Source of the DNA: Microbispora bryophytorum
GTDB taxonomy: Bacteria; Actinomycetota; Actinomycetes; Streptosporangiales; Streptosporangiaceae
Length of the DNA stretch: 64,000 nucleotides
NCBI RefSeq assembly: GCF_006874465.1
Contig: NZ_VIRL01000005.1
Span: forward strand, 124,001 to 188,000
Direction: 5' to 3'
The notes beneath the pieces are model-generated. The model was not told where the DNA came from. It saw nothing but the letters and a program-made list of their open reading frames with translations, and searched no databases. The position numbers and the translations under genes were made by a program. This document shows, piece after piece, positions 35,108 to 44,435 of the stretch; positions within the stretch are counted from its first letter, which is position 1; every line of letters begins with the position of its first letter.

Positions 35108-35270
35108 GGAACCTCCTGTTTTGCGAACGATTGAGCTTATGCTGGCGACAGGAGGTAACGGCCGTAAGAATCGTGAACGCTTGTGCTCCTCAGCATCGAA
35201 GTCTTCGATGCTCCCCCTGTTTCACCCCCGGTGTTCCACCCCTGTTTCCCCCCTGTTTCCCCCCTGGTCG

Positions 35271-36977
35271 TCAGCCCCCGAGCCCATGCGCCGGGCGGGA
35301 GGCCGTCGCCGCGGGCCGTACGACCGCGACCCGGGGGCGATGGACGGCGGGCTTGCCCTCCGGACGCACCCCGGCGGCCCAGCACACCGCGCCCGCGGCG
35401 ACGGCCGCCACCAGCGCGAGCCATCCGAGGGCCCGCCCCGCGCGCAGGCCGTACCCGCAGGCGAGCCAGTACAGCGACAGCAGCAGCCTGCCGCGACCGC
35501 GGGGGCTGCCCAGCCGCCGCATCTCCATGGCGCCGAACGCGAAGTCGGCCGCCACGCGGGTGTCGTCGACGCCCGGCCGCAGCCGCTCGTACAGAACCGC
35601 CAGGCGCGCCGGGTCGGGCGCTGGATCACCGGCCGGACCGGCACCGCGCTTGCGGGCGCCGTGTTCGCCGGTGCTGTGCTCGTGGGCACCGTGTTCGCTG
35701 GCACCGTGCTCATCGACACCGTGCTCATCGACACCGTGCTCTGCACGACTGTGCGCCGCCCATCCCCGCCACAGGTGCTCGTCGGCGATGACCCGGCGGC
35801 GGCTCCACCACCGTACGGGCGGCCATCCCAGGCGCAGCCCGAGCCCGCCCGGAGGTGCGGCGAACACGCACTCCCGCAGGCGCAGCCCCTCGGGACGGCG
35901 CAGCCCGTCGAGCCCGCACGCCCGCAGGTCCACCCCGGTCAGCGTGAGCGCGTCCGCGTCGAGGCCGTCGAGCGAGGTCACGCGCAGCCGGCCGGTGCGC
36001 CGGGTGACGGCCGACAGCCCGGCGAGCCTCGCGTCCCGCAGGTCGACCTCGGCGTCGGACAGCCGTGCGGCGAGCCGCCCGAGGACGGCCGCCGCGCGCA
36101 GCACCACACGGCACCCGCCGGTGTCGATGTGCAACGGCGCGCAGGCCCGTGCGCCCGCGAGCGACAGGCGCCGCACGACCCGCATCGGTCCGAGGTAGGC
36201 CGCCCCCTCGAAGCGTGCGCTCTGGAACTCGGCGCTCGCCCCGCAGTCCGAGCCGCGGAAGGAGACGGCCCGGTGGAACCGGGCGCCGCGGAAGCAGGCG
36301 TCCCCGTGGAAGACGGCCGCGTCGAACGCGGCGAACCCGTGGAACTGCGCTCTTTGGAACGACGCCTTCTGGGATGACGCCTCCGGGAGAAGGCCGTTGT
36401 CCGCTCTCCCGAACGATGCGTTCCCCGTGCCCCTGGGCGGCGGGGCGCCCAACCGGGGCGCGCCGAATTGTGCCGCACCGAACTGTGCCGCACCGAACAG
36501 GGCGTCGCCGCGCACCGTGACATGGTCGAAGGTCGCGTGGCCGCACACCCGCGCGTCGTGCAGGGAGAACTCGCGCAGGAACCGGGCCTCGCGGAAGGAG
36601 ACGTTGCGGAGGAACCGGGCGCCGTAGAACGAGGCGAGGTGGTCGAACTTCGCGTGGTCGAAGGTCGCGTCACCGGCGAAGACGACCTCGCCGAAGCGGG
36701 CCGGGCCGGTGAAGATCGCGCGGTCGAACCTCGCCCTGCCCAGGTGGCGCTCCACGCCGTCAAGGACCCGCGCGAGCAGGTCCTCCGACACGAGGGTGCC
36801 GCGCAGATCGAGGGCCTGGCCGGGCGTCAGGCCCCGCAGGAACTCGGCCGACTGCGCCGGCGTGAGGTGCGCCAGGCATCTGCCGTACGGCTCGTGAGCG
36901 ACGCCGAGGCACTCGGGCACGGCGTCGCACGTTCTCCAGACCACGTCGAGCGGAGCGATCCGCGACCGGGGTGTCAT
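35271..36977 (-). CDS. Pentapeptide-repeat protein with C-terminal membrane helix
   Basis: 568 residues. From about residue 75 a run of AxFxx-type pentapeptides (ARFDRAIFTGPARFGEVVFAGDATFDHAKF and onward) forms a right-handed beta-helix; it continues with insertions to about residue 380. A His/Glu-rich linker made of EHGVD/EHGAS repeats follows, then a membrane helix (LGWLALVAAVAAGAVCWAAGV) and a basic tail. DNA-mimic or scaffolding roles are known for such proteins; none can be assigned here. N terminus has WRTCDAVPECLGVAHEPYGRCLAHL, conserved with other actinobacterial members. Confidence 0.85.
   Translation of the reverse strand: MTPRSRIAPLDVVWRTCDAVPECLGVAHEPYGRCLAHLTPAQSAEFLRGLTPGQALDLRGTLVSEDLLARVLDGVERHLGRARFDRAIFTGPARFGEVVFAGDATFDHAKFDHLASFYGARFLRNVSFREARFLREFSLHDARVCGHATFDHVTVRGDALFGAAQFGAAQFGAPRLGAPPPRGTGNASFGRADNGLLPEASSQKASFQRAQFHGFAAFDAAVFHGDACFRGARFHRAVSFRGSDCGASAEFQSARFEGAAYLGPMRVVRRLSLAGARACAPLHIDTGGCRVVLRAAAVLGRLAARLSDAEVDLRDARLAGLSAVTRRTGRLRVTSLDGLDADALTLTGVDLRACGLDGLRRPEGLRLRECVFAAPPGGLGLRLGWPPVRWWSRRRVIADEHLWRGWAAHSRAEHGVDEHGVDEHGASEHGAHEHSTGEHGARKRGAGPAGDPAPDPARLAVLYERLRPGVDDTRVAADFAFGAMEMRRLGSPRGRGRLLLSLYWLACGYGLRAGRALGWLALVAAVAAGAVCWAAGVRPEGKPAVHRPRVAVVRPAATASRPAHGLGG
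35655..35745 (-). repeat. 12-15 bp tandem repeats in the linker of the pentapeptide protein
   Basis: CACCGTGCTCATCGA and variants recur; the two central units are identical. They encode the EHGVD, EHGVD, EHGAS, EHGAH run between the beta-helix and the membrane helix. Confidence 0.8.
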
Positions 36978-37112
36978 GGCAACGTCATACCCGATGTCCC
37001 CTCTCAGGACGTTAAAGCGTGATGGATAGGTAACAGTGTGTATCCGTCGGGCGATCGCTCCCGGGCGACGCGCCGGCCGTTTGCCCCGGACGGGCAGGGG
37101 TACCCGACGTGC

Positions 37113-37976
37113 ATGTCTGAGCAGCCGAACTCCACGCCGCCACCGCAGACGCAGCCCTACCCCGGCCGGACGGGCGAGATGACGCCCGAGCCCAGGGACG
37201 AGATGCGCGACTACGCCGGACGCGACCTGCTGGCGGGCAAGCGGGCGCTCGTCACCGGCGGCGACTCCGGCATCGGGCGGGCCGTCGCCGTGGCGTTCGC
37301 CAAGGAAGGGGCGGACGTCGCGATCGCCTACCTCACCGAGCACGAGGACGCCGAGCACACCAGGAAGCTGGTGGAGCAGGAGGGCCGCCGCTGCGTGATC
37401 ATGCCGGGTGACCTCGCCGATCCCCGTCACTGCGAGGAGGTCGTGGAACGCACGGTCCGCGAGCTCGGCGGGATCGACGTGCTCGTGAACAACGTGGCCA
37501 CGCAGTCCCCGGTGCGGTCATTGGAAGAGCTGCCGGACGAGCAGTGGGAGCGCACCTTCGCGGTGAACATCCACAGCTACTTCCGGGTGACCAAGGCCGC
37601 GCTGCGGCACATGCCCGAGGGCGGCTCGATCGTCAACACCTCGTCGATCAACGGGCTGCGCGGCAACAAGACCCTGATCGACTACTCGGCGACCAAGGGC
37701 GCGATCAACGCGTTCACCTACTCCATGGCCCAGGTGCTGGTCGAGCGGGGAATCAGGATCAACGCCGTGGCCCCCGGCCCGGTCTGGACGCCGCTGATTC
37801 CCGCCACGTTCCCCGAGGAGAAGGTGGACCAGTTCGGCAGTCAGGCGCCGATGGGCCGGCCGGCCGACCCGGACGAGATCGCTCCCTCGTATGTGTTCTT
37901 CGCCGCCAACCGGCTGTCGTCGTACTACACGGGTGAGGTCCTCGCCCCGATCGGCGGCGAGACGCTGCCCGGATGA
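37113..37976 (+). CDS. SDR family oxidoreductase (YghA/stress-type)
   Basis: 287 residues. N-terminal extension SEQPNSTPPPQTQPYPGRTGEMTPEPRDEMRDYAGRDLLAGKRALVTGGDSGIGRAVAV is typical of the YghA-like SDR group; catalytic NTSSINGL and YSATKGAIN are intact, as is NVATQ in place of NNAG. Probably an NAD(P)-dependent aldehyde/ketone reductase induced by general stress. Divergent from the pentapeptide gene with a 135-bp promoter region. Confidence 0.88.
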   Translation: MSEQPNSTPPPQTQPYPGRTGEMTPEPRDEMRDYAGRDLLAGKRALVTGGDSGIGRAVAVAFAKEGADVAIAYLTEHEDAEHTRKLVEQEGRRCVIMPGDLADPRHCEEVVERTVRELGGIDVLVNNVATQSPVRSLEELPDEQWERTFAVNIHSYFRVTKAALRHMPEGGSIVNTSSINGLRGNKTLIDYSATKGAINAFTYSMAQVLVERGIRINAVAPGPVWTPLIPATFPEEKVDQFGSQAPMGRPADPDEIAPSYVFFAANRLSSYYTGEVLAPIGGETLPG

Positions 37977-38045
37977 GGGCACGGCCGTTCCTCCCGGCCC
38001 CCGTCCCTCCCTGCCGTCGTGGTCGGAGACCCGCGCTCACCGCGC

Positions 38046-38582
38046 TCACCGTGCCGCGGGGTGGCGGATGTAGCGGGCCCGGGTGAGCTCGGACTCGTCC
38101 GGCGCGGCTCGCCGCCGCAGCATCCGCGCGGCCAGCACGCCGCCCGTGGCGCATCCGGCGGCCAGCGCCGCCGCCGCGGCGAACACCGAACCGGCCCGGC
38201 TGGATGCGGGCTCCGGCCGTACGGCGCGGGCCCGCCAGACGCGCAGCCACATCGCCTCGGCCGCCGCGTCGAGAAGGTAGGTGGGCCGGATGCGGCCCGC
38301 AGGCACGTAGACCAGGTCGGCGGCGAGCAGCGTAGCCGCCGTGGCGATGCCGAGACGGCGCGCGTGGTCGGCGCCGCCGGGAGCGGACGCGGCCCGGATC
38401 TGCGTCCATCCGATGCCCACGAGCAACCCGGCGACGGTGCGCTCCAGCCAGCGGTCGGTCTTCGCGCCGAACACCTTCTCGAAGCTCGGCGGGTGCAGCA
38501 ACGGCCACAGGCCGCCCGCGATGTTGAAGAGCCCGTGTGCGCGGGCCAGGGCCGTCGCGCCCCTGTCGTCCTGGATGGTCAT
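38046..38582 (-). CDS. Conserved hypothetical membrane protein
   Basis: 178 residues. ATALARAHGLFNIAGGLWPLLHPPSFEKVFGAKTDRWLERTVAGLLVGIG is followed by three or four hydrophobic stretches (GIATAATLLAADLVYV, FAAAAALAAGCATGGVLAA). I do not recognise a functional family. ATG 38582 preferred over the long Pro/Arg-rich ORF extension. Confidence 0.7.
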   Translation of the reverse strand: MTIQDDRGATALARAHGLFNIAGGLWPLLHPPSFEKVFGAKTDRWLERTVAGLLVGIGWTQIRAASAPGGADHARRLGIATAATLLAADLVYVPAGRIRPTYLLDAAAEAMWLRVWRARAVRPEPASSRAGSVFAAAAALAAGCATGGVLAARMLRRRAAPDESELTRARYIRHPAAR

Positions 38583-38959
38583 AGGCCGACGATGCCCGCC
38601 CACAAAACGGACAAACCGGGCTCGGCCCGGCGAAGGCCCGGCGAGCGGCCCGGCGAGCGGGCAGGGAGCGGGCAGAGGGCGGGCGCGCGTGGAGCGCCCG
38701 ATCGCCGGCATCCGCCCACGCCCCGTACGCGGCGCCGCGTCCCGCCCCGCCCGGGGGTCGCGCCGGCGCCTGTCGCGAAGCCGGGGCGCGCCTGCCGCGG
38801 GTTTCCGCCGCCCGGTGTGACCCTCTGCGAAGCGGGCCGTAATTGCATTAACCGAAAGTGTGTTTCGGTTGCCGAAATTCTGGTATTTCGCGCCCGGATC
38901 GCCTCGTTGTGAATTCGCGCGATGACAGATGGAACATTCCGCCTATATCATCGCCGACC
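38583..38959. other. Divergent intergenic region, 377 bp
   Basis: Separates the membrane-protein gene from the GPP34 operon. The left part carries GGCCCGGCGAGC tandem units (about 38634-38662). The right part, from 38836, is AT-rich and holds the CCGAAA/TTTCGG half-sites and the probable promoter. No gene seen. Confidence 0.6.
38850..38877. promoter_or_regulatory. Overlapping CCGAAA palindromes, candidate operator
   Basis: AACCGAAA-GTGTG-TTTCGGTT (38850-38870) overlaps TTTCGG-TTG-CCGAAA (38863-38877), giving three half-sites in alternating orientation about 85 bp upstream of the GPP34 start. Confidence 0.5.
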
Positions 38960-39601
38960 GTGGCTGAAAGCGATCTTTCGAGCCCGTCCCTTGTCGATGA
39001 CCTGTACTTTGTCCTGCACGACAATGTGACGGGCCATCCGTTGCTTCATTCCCGGCTCACGGGGCTGGCACTGGCCGGCGGGGTCCTCGGTGAACTGATG
39101 CTCGCCGAGCGCGTGGCGCTCGACATCGCGTCGAACCCGGAACGCCTCTACGCGACAGCAGGGGAGATCGCCGGCGATCCGCTCACCCGTGCGGTTCTCG
39201 GGCACATCGTCGCCGAACCGCACCACCCGATCAGCACGTGGCTCCTGTTCTTCGCCCGGACGCTCTATGCCGACGTCACCGCCAGGATGATCGCGGCGAA
39301 GCTGCTCAAGCCGCCGGTCAGGCACCTGCTGAAGCAGCAGCCCCCGGCCCCGGCGGACATGAACAGGGCCGCGTGGCCGCTCGCCCGGCTGAATCTCGCC
39401 ATCCAGCGGCGCAAGGCGCCGGTGGACCGGGACTGCGTTCTCCTGGGGCTCCTGGTCGCGGCCGGTTGCGCCCAGCGGGTCCTGTCCGAGCACGATCCCC
39501 GGTTCGTGTCCGCCACGACCGCCACGCTCCCCATGCCCGTGCGGAGCCTCATCACCCAGACCAAGGTCGCCGTCGGCCAGGCCGTCATCAGCCGCCGGTG
39601 A
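38960..39601 (+). CDS. GPP34 family protein (Golgi phosphoprotein 3-like)
   Basis: 213 residues. SLVDDLYFVLHDNVTGHPLLHSRLTGLALAGGVLGELMLAERV and LLGLLVAAGCAQRVL match the GPP34/VPS74 fold that binds phosphoinositides in eukaryotes and is widespread, with unknown role, in actinomycetes. GTG 38960 matches the domain start; the longer ORF upstream crosses the AT-rich promoter zone. It heads an operon with a permease and an acetyltransferase. Confidence 0.85.
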   Translation: MAESDLSSPSLVDDLYFVLHDNVTGHPLLHSRLTGLALAGGVLGELMLAERVALDIASNPERLYATAGEIAGDPLTRAVLGHIVAEPHHPISTWLLFFARTLYADVTARMIAAKLLKPPVRHLLKQQPPAPADMNRAAWPLARLNLAIQRRKAPVDRDCVLLGLLVAAGCAQRVLSEHDPRFVSATTATLPMPVRSLITQTKVAVGQAVISRR

Positions 39602-39630
39602 CCTCCACCCCCCCTCACACGGAGTTCCAG

Positions 39631-41103
39631 GTGTCCCTCACACAGCAACGGCCCAGCGCCGTCACGGCCGCACTGGCCGAAGACCGGCTCGGCGTGCCGT
39701 CCATCGTGTTCTTCGTCATCTCCGCGGCGGCGCCGCTGATGGTCGTCGCGGGTTCTGTCCCGACGGCCTATACCGTGACGGGCGTCATCGGTGTCCCATT
39801 CGCATTCCTGATGCTGGGCGCTATTTTCGCGTTGTTCGCCGTCGGATACGTGACGATGGCCAGGCACGTGGTGAACGCGGGCGCCTTTTACGCCTATGCC
39901 GCCCAGGGACTCGGCCGGACCCAGGGAGTTGCGACCGCCTGGGTGGCGCTGCTCGCCTACAACGCGCTACAGCTCGGTCTGTACGGAATCATCGGATCCG
40001 CGGCCGAGCCGCTGCTCGTGGACTGGTTCGGCAGCTCGCCCCCGTGGTGGGTGATCGCGCTCGTGGCCTGGGCGCTGACCGGCGTGCTCGGCCTGCTGCG
40101 GGTGGACGTCAACGGAAAGATCCTGTCCGTCCTGCTGGTCAGTGAGATCGTCATCGTGCTGCTGTTCGACCTCGGCGACGTGACCCACGCCGCCGCGGGA
40201 GGGATCAGCTTCGAGGGCTTCACCCCCGGCGCCCTGTTCGTGCCCGGCGTGGGCGCGGCGCTCGCCACCGTCGTCGCGGGGTTCGCCGGCATCGAGTCGT
40301 CGGTGGTCTTCGCCGAGGAGTCCAAGGACCGCCACCGGACCGTGCCCATCGCCACCTATCTGGGCATCGCGATCATCGCCGTGCTGTACTCCGTCTCCGC
40401 CTGGGCGCAGACGGTGCCGACCGGGCCGGACGGGATCGTCAAGGCGTCCTCGGAGCAGGGGACCGAGCTCATCTTCAACCAGGCCGCCGCCCACCTGGGC
40501 TCCACCGTCTCGACGATCGGCTCGGTGCTGTTCGTGACCAGCAGCATCGCCTGCATGATCGCCTTCCACAACACCACGGCCCGCTACATCTTCGCCCTGG
40601 GCCGGGAGCACGTCCTGCCCTCGATCTTCGGCCGCACCTCGGCCCGCACCGCCGCTCCGATCTCCGGATCGCTGCTGCAGACGGTGCTCGGGCTGATCGT
40701 GATCGTCGTCTACGCGGTCTCCGGCCTCGACCCGGTCACCAAGATGTTCTTCATCTTCGGCACGTTCGGCGGTCTCGGGCTGCTGACCCTGCTCACCGTC
40801 ACCTCGATCTCGGTGATCGCGTTCTTCGCCCGTGATCCGCGAGGGGAGACCGCCTGGCGCACCCGCATCGCCCCCGTCCTGGCGATCCTGGCGCTCTGCG
40901 TGATCATCGTCCTCACGCTGATCAACTTCGACACGGTCCTCGGGGTCGAGCCCGACTCGATCCTCCGCTGGATCCTGCCCGGAATCTTCGTCGTCGCGAT
41001 CGTCCTCGGCCTCGTCTGGGGGCGGGTGCTGAAGTCGACCCGGCCCGAGGTCTACGCCAACATCGGCCTGGGCGCCCAGGCCGTCAACGGGGGCGCCAAG
41101 TGA
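39631..41103 (+). CDS. APC family amino-acid permease
   Basis: 490 residues with twelve hydrophobic helices. The N-terminal LGVPSIVFFVISAAAPLMVVAGSVPTAY and the TM6 region GFAGIESSVVFAEESKDRHRTVPIATYL are diagnostic of the APC superfamily. GTG 39631 has GGAG seven bases upstream; another GTG at 39598 overlaps the GPP34 stop. The substrate cannot be told from sequence. Confidence 0.9.
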   Translation: MSLTQQRPSAVTAALAEDRLGVPSIVFFVISAAAPLMVVAGSVPTAYTVTGVIGVPFAFLMLGAIFALFAVGYVTMARHVVNAGAFYAYAAQGLGRTQGVATAWVALLAYNALQLGLYGIIGSAAEPLLVDWFGSSPPWWVIALVAWALTGVLGLLRVDVNGKILSVLLVSEIVIVLLFDLGDVTHAAAGGISFEGFTPGALFVPGVGAALATVVAGFAGIESSVVFAEESKDRHRTVPIATYLGIAIIAVLYSVSAWAQTVPTGPDGIVKASSEQGTELIFNQAAAHLGSTVSTIGSVLFVTSSIACMIAFHNTTARYIFALGREHVLPSIFGRTSARTAAPISGSLLQTVLGLIVIVVYAVSGLDPVTKMFFIFGTFGGLGLLTLLTVTSISVIAFFARDPRGETAWRTRIAPVLAILALCVIIVLTLINFDTVLGVEPDSILRWILPGIFVVAIVLGLVWGRVLKSTRPEVYANIGLGAQAVNGGAK

Positions 41104-41699
41104 CGGCCGAGATCACCCGGATGACGGACGCGGCCCTGGCCGGCGGGCTCATCGCCGAGACCTTCCACACCGACGAGATCACCAGGTGGCTGATCCCGCG
41201 GGCGGAGGACCGGCTGCCGATGCAGCGGCGGTTCTTCACGATGTGGGCCGGGCACGCGCTTGAGCACGGCGACGTCTACGGCATCCACGAGTCGGGCGAG
41301 CCGGCCGGCGTGGCGGTCTGGTTCACCGCGCCGTTCCCCGAGATCGCCGGGGAGCAGGAGGCGATCGCGTCCTTCGCGGGCGACAACGCCGAACGCTACC
41401 GCCTGTTCGGGGAGGTGGCGGGCAAGCTCCATCCCGAGCAGCCGCACCACTACCTGGCGTTCATCGCACTGGAGCGGGGCAGGACCGGCCGCGGCCTCGG
41501 CAGCCTGCTGCTGGAGGAGCACCACCGCAGGCTCGACGCCGAAGGGATCCCGGCCTACCTGGAGGCGAGCAGCGAGGCGAGCCGGCGGCTCTATCTCCGC
41601 CACGGCTACGTCGACATGCCCGAGTTGCTCCGGCTGCCCGACGGCCCGGTCATGTACCCCATGTGGCGCGAGCCCCGCTCGTCCGCGCAGGCCGGATAG
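41100..41699 (+). CDS. GNAT family N-acetyltransferase
   Basis: 199 residues. The acetyl-CoA loop is LERGRTGRGLGSLLLEEHHRRLDAEG; YLEASSEASRRLYLRHGYV is the usual C-terminal strand/loop. GTG 41100 overlaps the permease stop, so substrate import and acetylation may be coupled. Confidence 0.88.
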   Translation: MTAEITRMTDAALAGGLIAETFHTDEITRWLIPRAEDRLPMQRRFFTMWAGHALEHGDVYGIHESGEPAGVAVWFTAPFPEIAGEQEAIASFAGDNAERYRLFGEVAGKLHPEQPHHYLAFIALERGRTGRGLGSLLLEEHHRRLDAEGIPAYLEASSEASRRLYLRHGYVDMPELLRLPDGPVMYPMWREPRSSAQAG

Positions 41700-41730
41700 C
41701 CGCCGTACCGGTGGGGGACGGGCCGGCCGC

Positions 41731-41991
41731 TCAGCCGCCGCCCGTCTCCTCCGCCCGGGTGGACACGTACGCCCCCCGGCCCTCGACCGTGTAAACGAGG
41801 CCCTCACCGCCGAGCACCTCGACGGCACGGCGGACGTCCTCGGGGGCGAACCCGTGCTCGCGCGTCAGGCGCTCCTCGGACGGCAGGGGACGATCGGGCT
41901 CGATCCGGCCGTGGACGATCTCCTCGCGGAGCATCGCCGCGAGCCGCCGGTATGCGGGGATCGGCTCCTCGGGATCGTTGGTGACGGCCAC
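41731..41991 (-). CDS. GntR-type winged-helix protein, short
   Basis: 86 residues containing only the DNA-binding domain: IPAYRRLAAMLREEIVHGRIEPDRPLPSEERLTREHGFAPEDVRRAVEVLGGEGLVYTVEGRGAYVS. No effector domain, as in several short actinobacterial GntR proteins. GTG start. Converges on the acetyltransferase gene. Confidence 0.8.
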   Translation of the reverse strand: MAVTNDPEEPIPAYRRLAAMLREEIVHGRIEPDRPLPSEERLTREHGFAPEDVRRAVEVLGGEGLVYTVEGRGAYVSTRAEETGGG

Positions 41992-42055
41992 GCCCCACCA
42001 CTGCCCGGCCCCGCCCGATCCAACCCTCGCCTGTGGGCCGGGCAGGGCGTGCGCC

Positions 42056-43300
42056 TCAGTCGCGGGCGGGCTCGGAGTGGCGTCCGGACGCGGGTCCGGA
42101 CATGGGTTCGGACGCGGGCTCAGGACGGCGCGAGCGCATCACCGGAGCGGTGAAGGCCACGAACAGCGCGAGCACGGCGGGCACCAGCAGCGCATGCGGA
42201 AGGGTGACTGCCTCGGCCAGGCCGCCGATGAGCACGGGGCCGGCGAGGAAGCCGGTGTAGCCGAGGCTCGCCACGGCGGCGAGCGCGCGGCCCGACTGAG
42301 CGGGGTCGCGATGACCGGCCGCCGAGAACACCTGCGGGATGATGCACGACAGACCCGCGCCGAACAGGCCGAATCCGACGACCCCCGCGACCGGATCGCC
42401 GGCGACGATCCCGGCCGCGAGACCGGCCCCGGCGAGAGCTCCGCAGCAGCGCACCAGCGTGACCGGCCCCAGCCAGGCGGCGAGGCGGTCCCCGGCGAAC
42501 CGGCCGGCCGTCATCATGATCGAGAACGCGGCGTACGCGGCCGCGGCGAAGCCGGGGGAGGAGCCGAGGCTGTCGCGCAGGTAGACCGACCCCCAGTCGG
42601 CCGCGGCGCCTTCGCCGATCATGCAGCAGAACGCGAGGACGCCGAGGAGCAGCACACCGCCGCCGACGCGCCGGCGCGCGGGTCCGGCGTCGGGGGAGCC
42701 CGCCCGCGCCGCCTCCCGGGCCGGGACGTCGCGCATCGCCCAGCGGGCGCTCAGCAGGGCGATGATCATGATCACCGCACCCATCGCGGCGAAGGTGACG
42801 CCGGGGCTCGTTCCGGCGTGGGCGAACATGCCGCCGGCCGCGGCGCCGGCGAACCCTCCGACGCTGAACACCGCGTGGAAGGACGACATCATCGATTTCC
42901 CGGACGCCCGCTCCACCACCACGGCGTTGGCGTTCATCGCGACGTCGAGCGTGCCGTTGACCGCGCCGAACGCGAACAGGGAGAGCGCGAGCGCCGGCAG
43001 GCCCGGCATGTAGGCGGGAACCACGAGGACGAGGCCCTGGGCGACGGCCATCGGCAGCATGATCCGGTAGCTGCCGTAGCGGTCCACCAACCTGCCGACG
43101 ACCTGCATGCCGGTGATGGCGCCGGCCGCGATGCCGAGCAGCCCCAGGCTGAGCGCGCCGTCGCTCAGCCGCAGGTCCGCCTTGATGGCGGGGATCCTGC
43201 TCGTCCACGTGCCGATGGCCATGCCGGCCAGCAGGAACAGTCCGTAGACGGCCACGCGAGCGCGCAGGAGTGCCGGGAGAGCGGGGGCGGACAAGGCCAT
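42056..43300 (-). CDS. MFS transporter (YbjJ-like)
   Basis: 414 residues, twelve helices. AGMAIGTWTSRIPAIKADLRLSDGALSLGLLGIAAGAI is characteristic of the YbjJ/fucose-permease-like MFS group; GEGAAADWGSVYLRD recurs in that group. ATG 43300 has GAGGAG nine bases upstream. Next to a DeoR regulator of sugar-phosphate type, so a sugar or sugar-phosphate-linked substrate is possible. Confidence 0.87.
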   Translation of the reverse strand: MALSAPALPALLRARVAVYGLFLLAGMAIGTWTSRIPAIKADLRLSDGALSLGLLGIAAGAITGMQVVGRLVDRYGSYRIMLPMAVAQGLVLVVPAYMPGLPALALSLFAFGAVNGTLDVAMNANAVVVERASGKSMMSSFHAVFSVGGFAGAAAGGMFAHAGTSPGVTFAAMGAVIMIIALLSARWAMRDVPAREAARAGSPDAGPARRRVGGGVLLLGVLAFCCMIGEGAAADWGSVYLRDSLGSSPGFAAAAYAAFSIMMTAGRFAGDRLAAWLGPVTLVRCCGALAGAGLAAGIVAGDPVAGVVGFGLFGAGLSCIIPQVFSAAGHRDPAQSGRALAAVASLGYTGFLAGPVLIGGLAEAVTLPHALLVPAVLALFVAFTAPVMRSRRPEPASEPMSGPASGRHSEPARD

Positions 43301-43348
43301 GGTGTGCTCCTCGGGCGCTGGGAGGTTCGTACCGGAAGATTCGTCGGT

Positions 43349-43503
43349 GTCATCACGGGAGTCGTCACGGGGGGTCATCGCGGGGGTTATCACGGGTGTC
43401 CGCCGCACATGTCGTCGCGGGTGTCGTCGGCGAGCTGTGCGAACGCTCAGGAGAGGTGTGCGCGCTCTCCCCGTGCTCTCCCCGTGCTCTCCCCGTGCTC
43501 TCC
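43349..43503. repeat. Degenerate direct repeats upstream of the MFS gene
   Basis: GTCATCACGGG-type units recur between 43349 and 43401, and CCGTGCTCTCC is repeated three times without gap at 43471-43503. They fill the 284-bp space between the MFS start and the deoR stop, where no gene is evident. Confidence 0.6.
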
Positions 43504-43584
43504 CGTGTTCCCCCTCGCGTCGCCCGCCTGGCGTGGGTGAGGCGAGGCGACGCGGGCGGCGCTGGTTCGCGGGGAGAGCGATGC

Positions 43585-44364
43585 TCAGGTGACGGGAACG
43601 GAGGCGGGGGTGGTGCGTACGGCGACGCCGGCGGCGGTGAGAGCGTCGTGCTGGTCCCGAGGGATGTTCTCGTCGGTGACGACCATGTCGAGCCGGTCGA
43701 GCCCGCAGACCGCGCCGAACGCCGTACGGGTGAACTTGCCCGAGTCGCACGCGACGACGACGCGACGGGCAGAGGCGATCGCCGCCTGTTTGATGGCGAC
43801 CTCGGGCAGGTCGTGCGCGGTCAGGCCGTGTTCGGCCGACAGGCCGCAGCAGCCGATCACCGCAGTGTCGAACCGGAGGGCCTTGATCGACATCTCGGTG
43901 AGCGGCCCCACGAAGTTCATCTCCCCGTGCCGCACCTCGCCGCCGGGCAGGACCAGGCGGATGCGGGGTGCGCCTGCCAGCTCCTGCGCCGCCTGCAGCG
44001 CCAGCGGCAGGACGGTCAGGCGGCGCTCGCGCAGGGCTCTGGCGACTTCGAGCGCGGTCGTGCCGCCGTCGAGCAGCACGGCCTCGCCGTCGGCCAGCAG
44101 AGCGGCGACCTCGGCGCCGATCCGGCGCTTCGCGTCGATCGCCTCCCTTTCGCGCACGCCGAAGGGCGGCTCCTCGCCGCGCAACAGCAGGCTCAGGGCG
44201 CCGCCGCGAACGCGGCGCACCACGCCTTGCTGGGCGAGTTCGTCAAGGTCGCGCCGGATGGTCATCTCCGAGACGCCGTACGCCAGCGCCAGCTCGGCCA
44301 CGGAGACGCTGTCGCACGTACGCAACGCGTTCATGATGGCCCGGATCCGATCGGCACTTTCCAT
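43585..44364 (-). CDS. DeoR family transcriptional regulator
   Basis: 259 residues. Helix-turn-helix SVSVAELALAYGVSEMTIRRDLDELAQQGVVRRVRGGAL, then the sugar-phosphate-sensing DeoRC domain (LLDGGTTALEVARAL, ACDSGKFTRTAFGAV, TDENIP). Usually a repressor released by a phosphosugar. ATG 44364 is chosen by family alignment. CATGTG-N15-CACATG surrounds its start region (44363 onward), a possible operator. Confidence 0.9.
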   Translation of the reverse strand: MESADRIRAIMNALRTCDSVSVAELALAYGVSEMTIRRDLDELAQQGVVRRVRGGALSLLLRGEEPPFGVREREAIDAKRRIGAEVAALLADGEAVLLDGGTTALEVARALRERRLTVLPLALQAAQELAGAPRIRLVLPGGEVRHGEMNFVGPLTEMSIKALRFDTAVIGCCGLSAEHGLTAHDLPEVAIKQAAIASARRVVVACDSGKFTRTAFGAVCGLDRLDMVVTDENIPRDQHDALTAAGVAVRTTPASVPVT

Positions 44365-44403
44365 GTGTGCATTTGAACACAGCACATGTGCGAAATCAAA
44401 TAA

Positions 44404-44419
44404 ATCTACTTTGTAAAGG
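44404..44419. promoter_or_regulatory. ATCTACTTTGTAAAGG motif, copy 1
   Basis: 16-bp sequence with CTTT-GT-AAAG palindromic core, 17 bp upstream of the WYL regulator start. An identical copy lies upstream of the ABC exporter at 56219-56234. Confidence 0.55.
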
Positions 44420-44435
44420 TGGCACACTGGGTCAC

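Noticed and set aside
43471..43503. Possible CRISPR or iteron origin
   Set aside because: Three 11-bp units without spacers or DnaA boxes; simple tandem expansion is enough to explain it.
41978..43540. 520-codon plus-strand frame opposite the MFS gene
   Set aside because: Glu/Gly/Arg/His-rich shadow with no domain.
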